From NCBI GenBank assembly GCA_036924285.1, contig JAYKYS010000001.1, positions 14,285,501-14,349,500 of the forward strand: DNA of 64,000 bases, given 5' to 3'. The notes below the pieces were generated by a model. The model saw only the letters and a program-made list of their open reading frames with translations. It was not told where the DNA came from and did not search any database. Made by a program: the position numbers and the translations under genes. This document shows positions 11,721 through 22,675 of the stretch, piece by piece; the first letter of the stretch is position 1; every line of letters begins with the position of its first letter. Source of the stretch: Asterella californica (lineage: Eukaryota > Streptophyta > Marchantiopsida > Marchantiales > Aytoniaceae).

Positions 11721-11880
11721 ATGAGTACTCTCTCTCTCATGAGATCAAGATTGATTCGAGACATATCATGTCCGGTGTGCGGTCAGTTATTTATCTTGCA
11801 AGAGATAAAGTCTCATGTGAGAAAGATGCACAAGAGCTATGATTGGATCACATTGGATTGTCAGGTTAGCCAAGAGCGGA
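11721..11880 (+). CDS. Short ORF with a C2H2-like zinc-finger pattern
   Basis: From the ATG at 11,721 the frame reads through CPVCGQLF and HVRKMH, giving C-x2-C-x12-H-x4-H, compatible with a C2H2 finger. About 55 codons later it runs without a stop into Ty3 reverse-transcriptase sequence (from about 11,895). Fusion to a transposon relic, the missing rest of a gene and the short length argue that it is a gene fragment captured or truncated by the element, or chance. Confidence 0.3.
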
Positions 11881-13072
11881 GGTCTACATGTGCAATCATT
11901 ATGACATTGTTAACTTTTCTACCAGAGGTTACTATCCCATTTCTGGATGATATTTCCATGAAAAGTTGTCCGATGGAGGACAAGGACGAAGCTATGACTT
12001 CTGATGGTTGCAGAAAGTTCGTTGCATATCACATTCGAGATGTGAAAAAGATTCTGATGCGCTTGGAAGAGATATATCTCATTCTGTCAAGTACCAAATC
12101 TCATTTTGGAATGTCAGAGATTGTGGTGGTTGGTCACTTATGCGGTACTTTTAGGAGACGCCGAACCCAGAGAAGATAGATGTTATAGCAAGGATAGCAT
12201 ATTGTACCAACATCATTGAGGTTCAATGATTCTTAGGAGCTTGTGTGTTCTTTCGTGTGAGTATTTCTCATTATGTACACATTGTCGAGTCTCTATTTTG
12301 CACTTCTGAGGAAAGGAAAGAGGTTTACTTGGCAGCAAGAACATAACGAGACGATGGAGCAGCTGAAAGAGATTCTGAAGTCTCCATCTGTACTAAGGAG
12401 ACTTAACTACGAGAGCGGAAGACCTATCATACTGACCGTTGACACGAGTCTAAAGGTGATTGGTTGGGCAGTTGGTCAAGAAGACGCAGATGGTGTGCGG
12501 TTTGTTTCTAGGTTTGGAGCGCGAATCCTAACGGATAGGCAACGTAACTATCCTCAAGTGAAGCGTGAGTTGTGGGGAGCTGTTACTGCTATAAAGGTAG
12601 ATCGAGAGTTCTTGATAGGTGCCCGTTGTCGAGACGAGAGTCTTTCTTGGGGAGGGCGGACCTCCTGACTGTGATAGATCAAAGAGAAATGACCAGAAAG
12701 GAAAATAAGTCGCTGCAGACGATGAAATCTCAAAACACAACCTCTTGTGCTCACCAATTGCAAAACAAACACTCAATCACGCACTCAGGTACACAAATAG
12801 ATCTCTCCGGAGTAGAAATAGCTTTATTTCAGTGTCAACTGCTTCACTGTTTAAGAAAATATCTCTCTCCTCCTCTCCTGAGTCCGTCTCAGCTGAAAAT
12901 TCCAAGGAATTTGATCTCACGACAACCAAAGCCTTGTAAAAAGCAATCCTCTTCAAATAAACCGCCCTGTCCGTTCAATTCTACCTCCAAACCTCAAAAC
13001 TGTGCAACATATGAGGTTCTTGTCTCCAAAACACTTTCCTGCCTCTCTCACGATCTCCCCTGCTCACTCTAT

Positions 13073-13211
13073 TCAATTCTGTCAGAAAAATCGATCCCTA
13101 ATCAGCCTCCAAGCTTCTCAGCGTCTCCTCTCCTCAATCCACTCAATTCTGTCAGAAAAATCGATCCCCACTCAGCCTCCAAGCTTCTCAGCGTCTCCTC
13201 TCCTCAATCCC
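13073..13211. repeat. Tandem duplication of a 70-bp unit within the solo LTR
   Basis: The unit starts TCAATTCTGTCAGAAAAATC and repeats 70 bases later with few changes. A second direct repeat (AGCTTAAGCTGCCCCCTG and following bases) occurs at about 13,327 and 13,384. Confidence 0.8.
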
Positions 13212-13577
13212 TAATTCTGCTCCTTTTTCCTCCTTCCGCCTCAGTTCTCTCAGAAAACTCCCTTGAAAAAGTGTTCCCCGATCTCCAGCCGTCGCAGGTA
13301 TTAAACCTAAAAGTTAAGGCCCCAGCTTAAGCTGCCCCCTGCTGTCCTTATAAGTGCAGTCACTTATCACAAGCAGGGCCCTAGCTTAAGCTGCCCCCCT
13401 GCTGTCCTTATGCGTACAGAGCATTATTTACAAAGTTGACCCCTTTTTAATACAAGTTTCACAGTTGTCTCCACAAACTCTACCCCTACACTAATAAAGG
13501 TTCACATAACCTCATTCTTCATCGCAAGCCTACTCGATGCTTATTTAACTAATTAGCAAAAGTTTCCTGTGCTCTTG

Positions 13578-13708
13578 ATGCCATCCTGAATATACTACAA
13601 GCCATCCAATGTAGGCCGAAGCCCTAACACTTATGAGGCTGCCCCACAGGGCTTACAGCCCCCCCATATGCGCACTAGGTATCTCCCATAGTATATTCAG
13701 GATGGCAT
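13578..13708. repeat. Perfect 20-bp inverted repeat within the solo LTR
   Basis: ATGCCATCCTGAATATACTA (13,578-13,597) and its exact complement (13,689-13,708) enclose 91 bases. This could be the end pair of a small nested insertion or a hairpin. Confidence 0.75.
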
Positions 13709-13845
13709 GCGGAGGCTTAGGCCAGGAAGTCCACGATTAAGGGAGATACCGGTCTCCCGCCCCTAGGTATACAGGACATGGCTGAATACCCAACATAGAC
13801 TCCCATCCGGGAGGCCAACATGCCAAAATAGGAACCAGAGGCCAA

Positions 13846-13914
13846 GAGGGATTGATCCTGAGACCACTTCCCTCCTAGACAGGCGCCCTATCACTGGGAT
13901 GGCCTTTGGTTCTG
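13846..13914 (-). other. tRNA-like (Pol III promoter-like) sequence in the solo LTR
   Basis: On the minus strand, ATCCCAGTGATAGGGCGCCT resembles a tRNA D-arm/A-box, and about 30 bases later CTCAGGATCAATCCC resembles a T-arm/B-box. This is the usual layout of a tRNA-derived SINE head. I could not fold a full cloverleaf by eye, so it is at most a tRNA pseudogene or SINE head. Confidence 0.35.
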
Positions 13915-16127
13915 TTTAAAAAGCTTTTACAGTTTGTACATATGCTTTACTAAGGAAATCTTCCTGTAAAGTCTTTACTAGCTTTTTCTACGCTAACTTT
14001 TCCCATACAACTCTGTTTTAAACGAGTAAAGAGTCAAAACTATAGTACTTGGGAACACCTACACACCTACGCAATCAGATTCTGAGTTCGAGTCACAAGT
14101 CAGAATCGACAGATTTCCCTCTTTCGCATATTTTTCAGTTTAGAACACGTGCTAACTATTGCTCAAAGCACTTTCTGTCAAAACTGGGAGCATGAGGTCG
14201 CTCTCCTCGTCGAGCTCTGCATTCTGATGCCTTTCGACCTCTTTCAAGGTGATATTTCAGTCTAAGCTAGGGGGCAGCTTGTCAAGCATGACCCCAGCTT
14301 AGCTCCTGCCCAGCTTGTTAAGCTGCAGGGCAGCTTCCTTTACACAATATAAAAAAACATCTCTTTGCAATACTTTTCACTGTACAAACCTATGTACAAT
14401 ACGACACCGTGTGATAGTAGAAACAGATTGTTTGTCTTTGCTATGTATGATAGCAAACTGTAATACTCCAGACATAGCAATGCTACGATGGATTGTTTAT
14501 ATCCGGAGTATGAATCCTGAGCTAAAACATATAGCATGAAAGGATAATCCTGTTGCAGATATGTTATCTAGGGCTCGTTATACCGATGAGGGTGAGATGA
14601 TTGCAGAGGTCGAAGATGAAGAAAAGAGAGACGTTTGGTGTCAAGTTGGTCAGCAGACTTCAGACTTGGAACCACTGCCGTTCAACGAGAAGTTCTACAC
14701 GGAGAGTTGGATATTGGATTTTATCTGAGTTCATTATGCAGAAGAGAATGATGGAGTGATGTAGAGTTCAAGGAGATTAGACGAAAGGCGTACGGTTACC
14801 TTCTACGTGAAAGTTATCTGTGAAAACGCCCGAAGAGAAGAGATGAGATGCTTGCTAGAGTGGTGGATGATCAACCGACGAAGCTGAATCTGCTTAAGGA
14901 GTTTCATGACACCTTGTGGGCTGGACACCGTGGAGTTTGGGCTACGTACATGAAGATGAAAGAGCGATATTGGTGGAAGGGTTTGTTTCAAGACGTAGTG
15001 GATTTTGTTAGGTCATGTCTACACTGCCAGTTCTACTCTAAAGTCCGTTACAGAGATGGGCTTGTATCTACCTACCCACCTAGTATTCATTTTTCGTGGG
15101 TCCTTGATCTTGTGATGATGCCGTCGAGACTATGGGAGATGCGTTACTTGGTGTTGGTTCGAGAAGATCTCTCCAACTACGTGGAGGGACGAGCACTACG
15201 AACGAAGACTACAGAGAATATATGTAGGTTTGTGCTTGAAGATATCATCTGTCGTTATGGATATGTTGGAAGATTACGAGCAGATAAGGGCGAGTTGAGA
15301 GGTGCAGAAGCGAAGGAGTTCTTTGCTCATTATGGAGTAAAGCTTCGACTTACTACTGCCATGAATCTAGAGGGCATTGGTAAGAGTGAACGAGGACACC
15401 TTTCTATTGTTCACGCTTTAGTAAAAGCATGTGATGGTAGGCCTAGAGAATGGACAGACTACTTCCATTTGCTTTATGGGCTGATAGAACTACACACTGT
15501 ACCACGACTAGCTATATGCCAGTTGAGCTTATGTTGGGACAGAAGCCAATCATGCATGTTGAGGAGGACTTTCGTACGTGGGCTACGTTACTATGGGAAG
15601 ATGGTATAGATCATACTTCACTCCTGGCTTTACGAACAAGGCAGTTGGAGCGAAGAGAGGAGGATCTTGCTGAGGCACAAAGAAAACTGAAGGTGACTCG
15701 AGTCAGAAACAAAGAGCGTTTCGACAAGACTCACCGATTATGATCAAAGCCAATACATGTTGGTGATTGGGTTCTGGTGTATGATAGCACGCTGGAGAAC
15801 CAGCATTCTACACTTCGTAAGTTCTCACGAAGATGGTTCGGGTCTTATGTTGTGTTAGATGTATATGAGAATATCACTTATAGTTTACGTGAGTTAGATG
15901 ATACTCCTTTGAAACTATCTGTGGCTGGCAAACGAGTGAAATTGTTCAAACAACGTGGAGGATCAGTAGATTTGTTCAACTTTTTGGAGTCTGAGCAGGG
16001 GATGACGAGAAACGAAGACGAGTCTACCAAAGAGGTTGAGACGGAGGAGAATGACGATGATGAAGAGCAGACAGAAGGATGAAGAGGTTGGCACATGTCA
16101 GAGGATGTGCAGGTTTAGAGGGGTGGA

Positions 16128-17368
16128 TGTCGTGATGTGAATCATTTCACATAGTGAATAATTCACCTCTCTGTTAGGAGTTAGTCTCTCTGAGTGAAGT
16201 TAAGACATCAGAGAAGTCAATTCTGGAGAATGTTATATATTTTGAGTCTTAGTAGGTTGTTTATCGTGTTGATAGAGTTTAAGCTCATGGGTTGCACTTG
16301 CATGTCACCCATGCATGCTTCCTAGCGTGGTTAGGTTATCTTTCAAGATTACGGGTCGTTTTACATGTCTTCGCATGTAGTTTAAGATTTACGCTGGCAC
16401 TTTAGGGGCTTGACGTGATAGCCTATATGTGAAATGAAGTCACCACGTGGTTTGAGGCACAAAAGGACAAGGAAGTGAAGCTATGAACTCCTATTGGTCT
16501 ATTTTTGTCTTTAATGAAATGCTAAACTTAGAAATAGAGGTCTAAAGAGGAGTTCCAGCATTTGGTGAGGAAATTCTGAAATCTGAGGACACATGAGGAT
16601 AGGGCTCGTCGTGCCAATCGCAGTTAGTCAAATTCTTGATCGATTTGGAGCAATAAAGAAGAAGTTATGGCAGATTGAAGTTCGGATTGTGTCAAAATTG
16701 GAACACTGGATTGGAGTTTTCGGTGTCAATCGCAGCAAAATTGAGAAAATTGCTTCAATGAATGAGTGAGTAATTCAGGGCGACCGCTGAAGCAGAGGGG
16801 GTTCGAAAAGCTCTCAATCTTGAGCAGCAACTTCAGAGAACGAGATCTGGAGAATGTGTACAATCTAGAGGTCAAATTTCACAGGGGTGTTCAGCATGCT
16901 GTAGACTCCAAATCCTGTAAGAATCATCGAAAGTTATCGAGCCAATTCTTTGTTCTAGGTCGAAATAGTTGTTTGGGTATCAGAAATTACCGTAATTTCT
17001 CTGCTCAGAACGTTTCTGTCCATATCTCGGTACTCTTATTTGATCTCAAGCTGAAATTTCGTATGTGTCTTCAGTAGGGCTCATTTACATATAGGAGAAG
17101 TTCTGAAGCCTAAACCATCGTATGTTTCTGATTCTTGACTGTTAAAGTTCGCTGTCTGATCTTATCACTACCAGTTTAACCTGATTTTCATTTTTCTGAG
17201 TATACTAGAGGATCCAATGGACTTGTATGAGTGTTCATAGTGTCATCACATGACCTGAAGCCTGTCAGTCAGAAGCCCAGCGCTTTCATGAGTAGTTGTA
17301 TCACAACCTTCACGATCATACCACAGTCAGAAGATTCCGCCCTTCTCAAGAAGACTCTCATCTCGACA
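16128..17368 (+). repeat. 3' LTR of Ty3 family b remnant (1,241 bp)
   Basis: It begins TGTCGTGATG after a polypurine tract (AGAGGGGTGGA) and ends CTCGACA. It aligns along its length with 31,956-33,280 with many substitutions and indels, so the two LTRs belong to the same family but to different, old insertions. The right flank is a LINE reverse-transcriptase frame, so the element seems to have inserted into that LINE. Confidence 0.85.
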
Positions 17369-18303
17369 ACGTGAAAAATACTTTTAATAGTATTTCTTGC
17401 GCTTCTATCTTTAGAGAATTCATGAATGTCGGTGGATCTCTGATGCGTCTCGTTTCTTTTGTACGATCGTTCTATGGTTCTTCCTCCTCTCTCTATTACT
17501 AGAATGATCTTTCTATAGAGGAGGTTACAATCATCAGCTCCGCTGCAAGAACTCGTCAAGGAGACCCTTTGGATGGACCACTCTTTGTCTTAGCTCACTA
17601 TAGATCTCTCTTGACCACCGCCTTGATTGCTCTATGTTGTGTCTTTCCATCTCTAGCTGATGACACGCATATCTTAGATCTGATACACCAAGTCTATAAT
17701 GTCTTTGATCACCTCGTCTCTCAATTGGCCTTGGTAAGGTTGAGAGTGAATGTGTCACACTGCATGGTTTGGTCTCTCATAGATATTCCGTCGGACCTCT
17801 AGCTTCGAAAGGGATTTGTTACACCTAGAGATGGTTTACGTATCCTCGGAGTACCGATGGATTCATAAGACTTCATCTCTTTGTTCTTAGATGTTGCTCT
17901 GACGGAGAACATTTTGCATATTGAGGATCTCCTTAGGTTAGAGGACCGTCATGTTGTCTTTGATATCCTTTCTTCTGTCACTACACGTCGTCCAGGTTAC
18001 TTACTCTGCACAGTACCTTCGTCTCCTATTTTCATCTTGCGCCTTAGAGAGTTTGATAGGAGGATCATGAGGTCTTTTGTGACATCTTAGGACCGGAGAT
18101 GAATGTGTGGTAGGACCTCTCACATGTAGATAGACATCATTGTCGATATCATGTGGGCAGGTGGGTTTATTATCTATAGAGGTGATTGCTCTGACAATCT
18201 TTTTTGATAGTTAGGCCCTCTCAACACCTTGGCTCTGTTGTTGTTTCCTCATGCGAGATAGACTTATTCTGAAAAGCTATGTGACATAGATGGAGGATGG
18301 TTC
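17369..18303 (+). pseudogene. LINE reverse transcriptase remnant
   Basis: The frame begins at the LTR junction with NVKNTFNSIS (family pattern D-V-x-N-A-F-N) and continues to FVRSFYGSSSSLYY. RQGDPLDGPLFVLAHYRSLL begins at 17,554, followed by PSLADDTHI (from about 17,650), the LADD catalytic box, then a segment corresponding to the thumb (LALVRLRVNVSHCMVWS). After further frameshifts, DGLRILGVP and DVALTENILHIEDL, VFDILSSVTTRRPGYLLCTVP match the C-terminal RT extension of this non-LTR clade. Multiple stops. The left part is cut off by the Ty3 LTR and the right part by the old inverted element. Confidence 0.8.
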
Positions 18304-18524
18304 TTACCGACTAGTGGACTATCCCACCAACTCGCCCTAACAGCACTAACGACCCTATCGGGATTAGCCACTCCGTACTCGATCAACCTAACCATGGTGG
18401 TAAACTGACGTGACAACTATCGTACGCACACACATTGCTACACAACATACATCATTGTCAGAGGTACACCACACGCACATAACACATGGACGATGTCATA
18501 TACATACCCCCAAGTATAACACAA
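18304..18524 (-). repeat. Old element: segment A followed by truncated repeat B
   Basis: Minus strand: a polypurine-like GTTAGGGAGGGCGATTG is followed by A (about 18,524-18,417), a 2-base spacer, then B starting TGTCACGTCAG at 18,414. B breaks off at 18,304 after about 111 bases, at the junction with the LINE relic. The same PPT-A-spacer-B order occurs at 47,092-47,507. Confidence 0.85.
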
Positions 18525-18639
18525 TCGCCCTCCCTAACTGACGGTTAGGTCCCTCTAACTCTAGCTCTATATCCCAACTACGTGATAAACAACTTCAAGA
18601 GTGTAAGGATCAGGAGGTTGGGTGCTACATCATCTCATC

Positions 18640-19930
18640 ATTAATTGCTTGTCTGCAATCCATACCACGCAAAGATCTAATCGGCTATCCCTGCTATATA
18701 CATCGAGGACAAACCTCACGTCCAATAGGAACGACCCAGAGAGATGGAGTCAAACATGACATGTGTCAACTTCTCGAACAACCATCACATACCAACATAT
18801 GGGCTGCTCCACCAGCAAACCCACACATCATACACCTCAAGGTCGCGCGTACAACTGCTAAGCTTGGATCAACGATACCATCGATGTTGGAAAGATGACA
18901 TGATGTGCAATTACGCACATGGTCCTTCCAAACAACACCATCACTACCCTCTAACACAAGTACTCCAGAAGGTAACACCTCACGCACTCGTAAAATAGTG
19001 TGCCTTACGGTCACGTCCAACATCGCCGGTGTAATATACTATAGATAGATATAATCGTCAGGATGAAACCTACGAATCGATGGCTGATAACCTCCTCCTC
19101 GAATAGTCGCATATCGCAACATGTCTCTATGCTGAGCAATCGCTAAGTTCTCAAAAGCCATAGGCATAACTCTCCAAGATGTCTCTATTCGTTGAGAACA
19201 AGCGCTCATCCACCTATCCGGGTCATCAAGGTTCAGCACCTCAGCAGAATCACGAGGAATGGCCGAAGGTAGATATGGATCTCGGTCATACAATAGAAAA
19301 TACAGAGAGAAGGAAACCAAAGACACTTGTCGGCTAAAACGGTAGCCCATAGTCAACCATGATAACTACACATCTTAGTCTCCCAAATGATCCTTCTGCA
19401 AGCCATACTTGCGCAATCCTCTCTTCATCGTTTGAACTACCCTCTCCGTCAAACTATCCACCTCAGGATGATCTCGAGATGTAGTCCGATGGTCAATCAG
19501 TATCTGATCACACAAGACTTGAAACTCATCAAGGAACTCTGTACCTTGGTCTGTCAGCACTTCCGCTAGTGCTTCAAACCGACTCAGCATTCGATCTAAG
19601 AATGCATACGTTGTTCCTTCACTCGCCTTGTCCGATAATACCACTAACTCAATCCACTTGGAGAAGTACTCCACCATCACCAACACATATCGGTGGTGAC
19701 GTACAATCAACGGTAACGGTCTCGCAAAATCCAAACTCCAACGATAATCCAACCCCATAATCAATAAGGGGTGTAATTGTGGAGTAGGAGCATTAAACGA
19801 TGCTCGTACTCGATCACAAACTGATGCACATCGATGTGCATACCACGCCACCAATACTATCCTTGAAGTAAGCTAGGTGTACGTTTCACTCCAAAATGTT
19901 TCAACTCTTCATGAGCATGTCGTACTAACT
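18640..19930 (-). pseudogene. Old element: integrase and PHD finger
   Basis: Minus strand homologue of 45,680-46,933. It has the integrase core with RWSLDFARPL, VLTDQGTEF and the glutamate in SLTERVV, then the C-terminal region with RRFHPDDYIYL. The PHD finger follows with CMMC, VCDGCSRS, HMSC and CPRC. The PHD tryptophan codon before the His is TGA, and TAA and TAG stops follow the GD after the core, so it is dead. Its value is confirmatory: two diverged copies both end in a PHD finger, so the finger belongs to the family. Confidence 0.85.
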
Positions 19931-20577
19931 GTGCCTTTGAGATGGATGTGGCACTATCCATATTCTCTCATCATCCTACACTCGAAGTACATGTCGTCCT
20001 TCTCGTTGAAATCTCTTCGCTCGTTGAAGGACACGATCTCGCTCCTTTGACACTTACTGTGCTTACCACCACTCCAGTACGTAGATACTCCATTATGGTC
20101 ACATCGTCGTGGATATCTTGCTGGTCTATGACACCATCTCCATCCTCAGGATCTGGAGACTCACCATCTACTCTGTGACTTGAGAAAGATACGACCCGGC
20201 CCTCCATACTAGAGTTCATGACCAACACACAAAGAAAGACAGATGCATGTCACCTTGGCACCATCTCCTCATCAACCTCGTCTGTCATCGAGCCCAGGTT
20301 TGATCCTGCTGACTCGTGCATGGGTTGCAACTCAACCCATCAGCATCTAAGTTTGCAACTCCAGGTCTATGCACTACATGAAAGTCATACTTCTGTAAGA
20401 TCAGAGCCCATCCTACAAGCTTCCATGTAGGCTTGTCGGACTCCATCAACCACTTGAGCGGTTGGTGATCAGTGATGAGAGTAAAAGGGTTCTCACACTG
20501 CCTTCAAACACTCTCTCTCATTCGAACATATGGACAACAACTCAAGATATCTCTGCACCAAATGTGTCACATGACGC
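19931..20577 (-). pseudogene. Old element: linker, RNase H end, deletion scar and methyltransferase stub
   Basis: The minus strand of about 20,190-20,470 matches the end of RNase H of the younger copy (ALILQEYDF, LDADGLS). At about 20,500-20,530 the sequence jumps directly to the equivalent of 42,740-42,790 in the methyltransferase, ending at the Ty3 insertion at 20,577. The jump is a deletion of roughly 2.3 kb that removed the methyltransferase core and the reverse transcriptase. The codon equivalent to the younger stop at 45,447 is GAG here. Confidence 0.75.
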
Positions 20578-22599
20578 TGTCGTGTCGTGGACCGGCTCCT
20601 ACTTGAAATTCAAACTTCGATGCTTGTCGCTCCAAAGACACTCATGAGGAATAAGCTAGGCCCCAGCTTACGGGTTTTTGGCACAATCTCAGATCTCCAT
20701 TTTCATCGCATAGATGGGTAGAGCTCCTTGTCAGCTTTCCACATGCACTTTGTCTACTTCGTTTGGACGCTTAGTGGAAAAGTTACAGGACTCGAAAGAT
20801 GGAGAAAATAAGCTAGGCCCCAGCTTACGGGTTTTTGGCACCACTTCGGATCTTCGTTTTTATCGCACCAGTGGATAGAGCTCCTTGTCAGCTTTCCATA
20901 GGCACTTCATCTACTTCGTTTGGACGCCTAGTGGAGAAGTTACAGGACTCGAAAGATGGAGAAAACAAGCTAGGCCCCAACTTACGGGCTTTTGGCGCAA
21001 CTTCGGATCTTCACTTTCATCACATGGATGGGTAGAGCTCGTTGTCAGCTTTCCATGGGCATCTTGTTTACTTCGTTTGGACATCCAGGGAAGAAGTTAG
21101 GCGATTCGAAAGAAGGTAAAATCAAGCTAGGCCCCTAGTTACTTGCTGACTGGGTATTTAGGGCTCCAGGCGTTATATCAAAGACGCAAGGGGCCTGCTT
21201 CTTATTATTGAGGGTTGAACTTCGTACGTACAGACTGTTGCAAGGGGGCTGCTTAAGGGGCTTGCTTGTTCTTACGACCTGTCGGTGGATGTTTTGGAGA
21301 ATTGGGAAGTCCAATACACGCGCGCAAGGTGTCATCGGGTTCAGATCTGTGCAGGCTACGCACAGGTTAAGACGGTTCTTGAAGAGACGGATCGGGGGTT
21401 GTGTTCTGGGAGAAATTGAGACGCAGGGAGCAGAATTGGGGTTTTCAGTTACCTGTGAAGGAGAGTTGGACCGTTCGGGCCGTTCCGGAGTCCAAACTTG
21501 CTGCCCTTGGATCCATCGGGATCAGAACAACGAGTTCTTCAGGAAATTGAAGACGATACAAAGTTTTATCGGGTGGTTTGAGAGTTGTGAGAGAAATTGG
21601 CTCGCAGGGAAACGCTTGCGTCAAGTTTTCATCGCCTGCGACCTGAGATTGGATTGTTCTTCGCGATCGGTGAGCCAAGCCTCTTCGTTCTTGGTGCCTA
21701 CGCGATCAGGGAGTCCTCATGTACGCATAGGAGAAGACTGTAAGTGAATTGGATTGTTGGTTTGGGTGTGGTGAGCAAATTTGAGCCGCAGGGAGCCGAT
21801 TTACGTCAGTTTTTTGTAGCCTGCGACCAAATTTCTCGAGTAGTTTTGCAAGGGGAACTCCAAACGGCTTGTTTGGAGTCTTGTTGGGTTCAGGGTAGCC
21901 AGATCTACCTACCAGCGAAGACGGATATCAGTTTAGACGATCCGTTTGTGCGGTGTGAGCGGTTTTAAGTCACAGGAAGGAGTTTTTGAAGGTTCGGTCA
22001 CCTGCGACCGAAAATTGGCGATATCTCAACTATCGGAAGTCGGATCTGAAGGTTTCTTGGGCCAACGGAGTCAGGGAAGGAGACTCTATCAACATTTGAA
22101 GATCGTTTGGCGAAAGGAGAAAGTTCCCAGATAGGTTTTTTTCGGTTCCTTCGCTACAGGTTTCGTCCTTTTGAGTTCGTTAAGGACTTAGTTGGTTGTG
22201 TATGGCTTGTGGTAGCTAGCTTTAGCCAAGAGCTAGTGTGTGGATGTGGTTTGGACTTGGGTTTGGATCGCATGATACTGTTGTGGCTCTGGTTATTAGC
22301 AAAGAGAAGTTCCTCTTGCTTTGAGCTACGTTTTGGCGATTTTAGACTAGGGTTACGTTTCAGAGGTTTGTTTTAGGGCTTCTGAAGTAGGTTACAGACC
22401 GCTCTGGTCTTTTCTTCAGTTTTGTGCTGTTTGGAGAAAGAATCGACAGTGTACATACTTTCAGAGTGGTATATATCGCAGCATTCCTTTTCGTGGTTGT
22501 TCTTCTCTGTCTTGTCTCTGTTTGGCACACAGCATCTCCACAGCCAGGAACCTCGCGTTTTCCTGGACATCCTTCACGCACAAAATATCCGACACGATA
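20578..22599 (+). repeat. 5' LTR of Ty3 family a (2,022 bp)
   Basis: Begins TGTCGTGTCGTGG and ends CCGACACGATA; identity with the 3' LTR covers both ends. The terminal inverted repeat is TGTCGTGTCG against TATCGTGTCG, so the final dinucleotide is TA rather than CA. Three tandem 157-bp repeats occupy the left quarter. It has about 32 extra bases around 21,935-21,975 relative to the 3' copy. Confidence 0.9.
20654..21124 (+). repeat. Three tandem 157-bp repeats in the 5' LTR
   Basis: The marker AGCTAGGCCCC recurs at 20,654, 20,811, 20,968 and 21,125, exactly 157 bases apart, with each unit containing AGAGCTCCTTGTCAGCTTTCC and TACTTCGTTTGGAC. The 3' LTR carries the same array from 28,715. Repeats in this position are typical of U3 promoter/enhancer regions; the regulatory role is inferred. 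Confidence 0.85.
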
Positions 22600-22675
22600 C
22601 GGTGGTGAACTCGACGTGAAGGTCTGGGGTGGAGATTTCTTCTGTGTGTGAACTTTGAAGAAGAGATTGGCAGTC

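Larger units (their letters stand above)
12627..14406. mobile_element. 1,780-bp solo LTR with 4-bp target duplication
   Basis: The insertion interrupts RNase H between the codons for LIGA and VIVETD. It begins TGTCGAGACG, ends CAATACGACA and is flanked on both sides by CCGT (12,623-12,626 and 14,407-14,410). TGTCG/CGACA termini are shared by other Ty3 LTRs in this window (16,128-17,368 and 31,956-33,280). There is no coding sequence or second LTR inside, so a solo LTR of a related family is the best reading; a large non-autonomous element is the alternative. A TATA-like CACAATATAAAAAAAC lies near the right end. Internal repeats are listed separately. Confidence 0.85.
11895..16127 (+). pseudogene. 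Ty3 family b pol remnant (RT, RNase H, integrase), split by a solo LTR
   Basis: Relic related to the element at 20,578-30,628. The part from about 11,895 has IPFLDDISMKSC (the RT catalytic box, FLDD type) and IVVVGHLCG. The part from 12,273 has KRFTWQQEH, the RNase H tract PIILTVDTS, RQRNYPQVKRELWG and EFLIGA. The polyprotein is cut at 12,626 by a solo LTR and resumes at 14,407 with VIVETDCLSLL and MLRWIVYI. From 14,848 the integrase shows GHRGVWATYMKMKERYW, CLHCQ and DDE residues in DLVMMP, RADKGE and the GKSERGH glutamate. The C-terminus (15,777-16,082) has NQHSTLRKFSRRWFG. Several stops and frameshifts. The polypurine tract lies just before the LTR at 16,128. Confidence 0.9.

Noticed and set aside
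12572..13330. 252-codon frame on the plus strand
   Set aside because: It starts in RNase H sequence in another frame and continues into the solo LTR; no motif, and the reading crosses a transposon junction.
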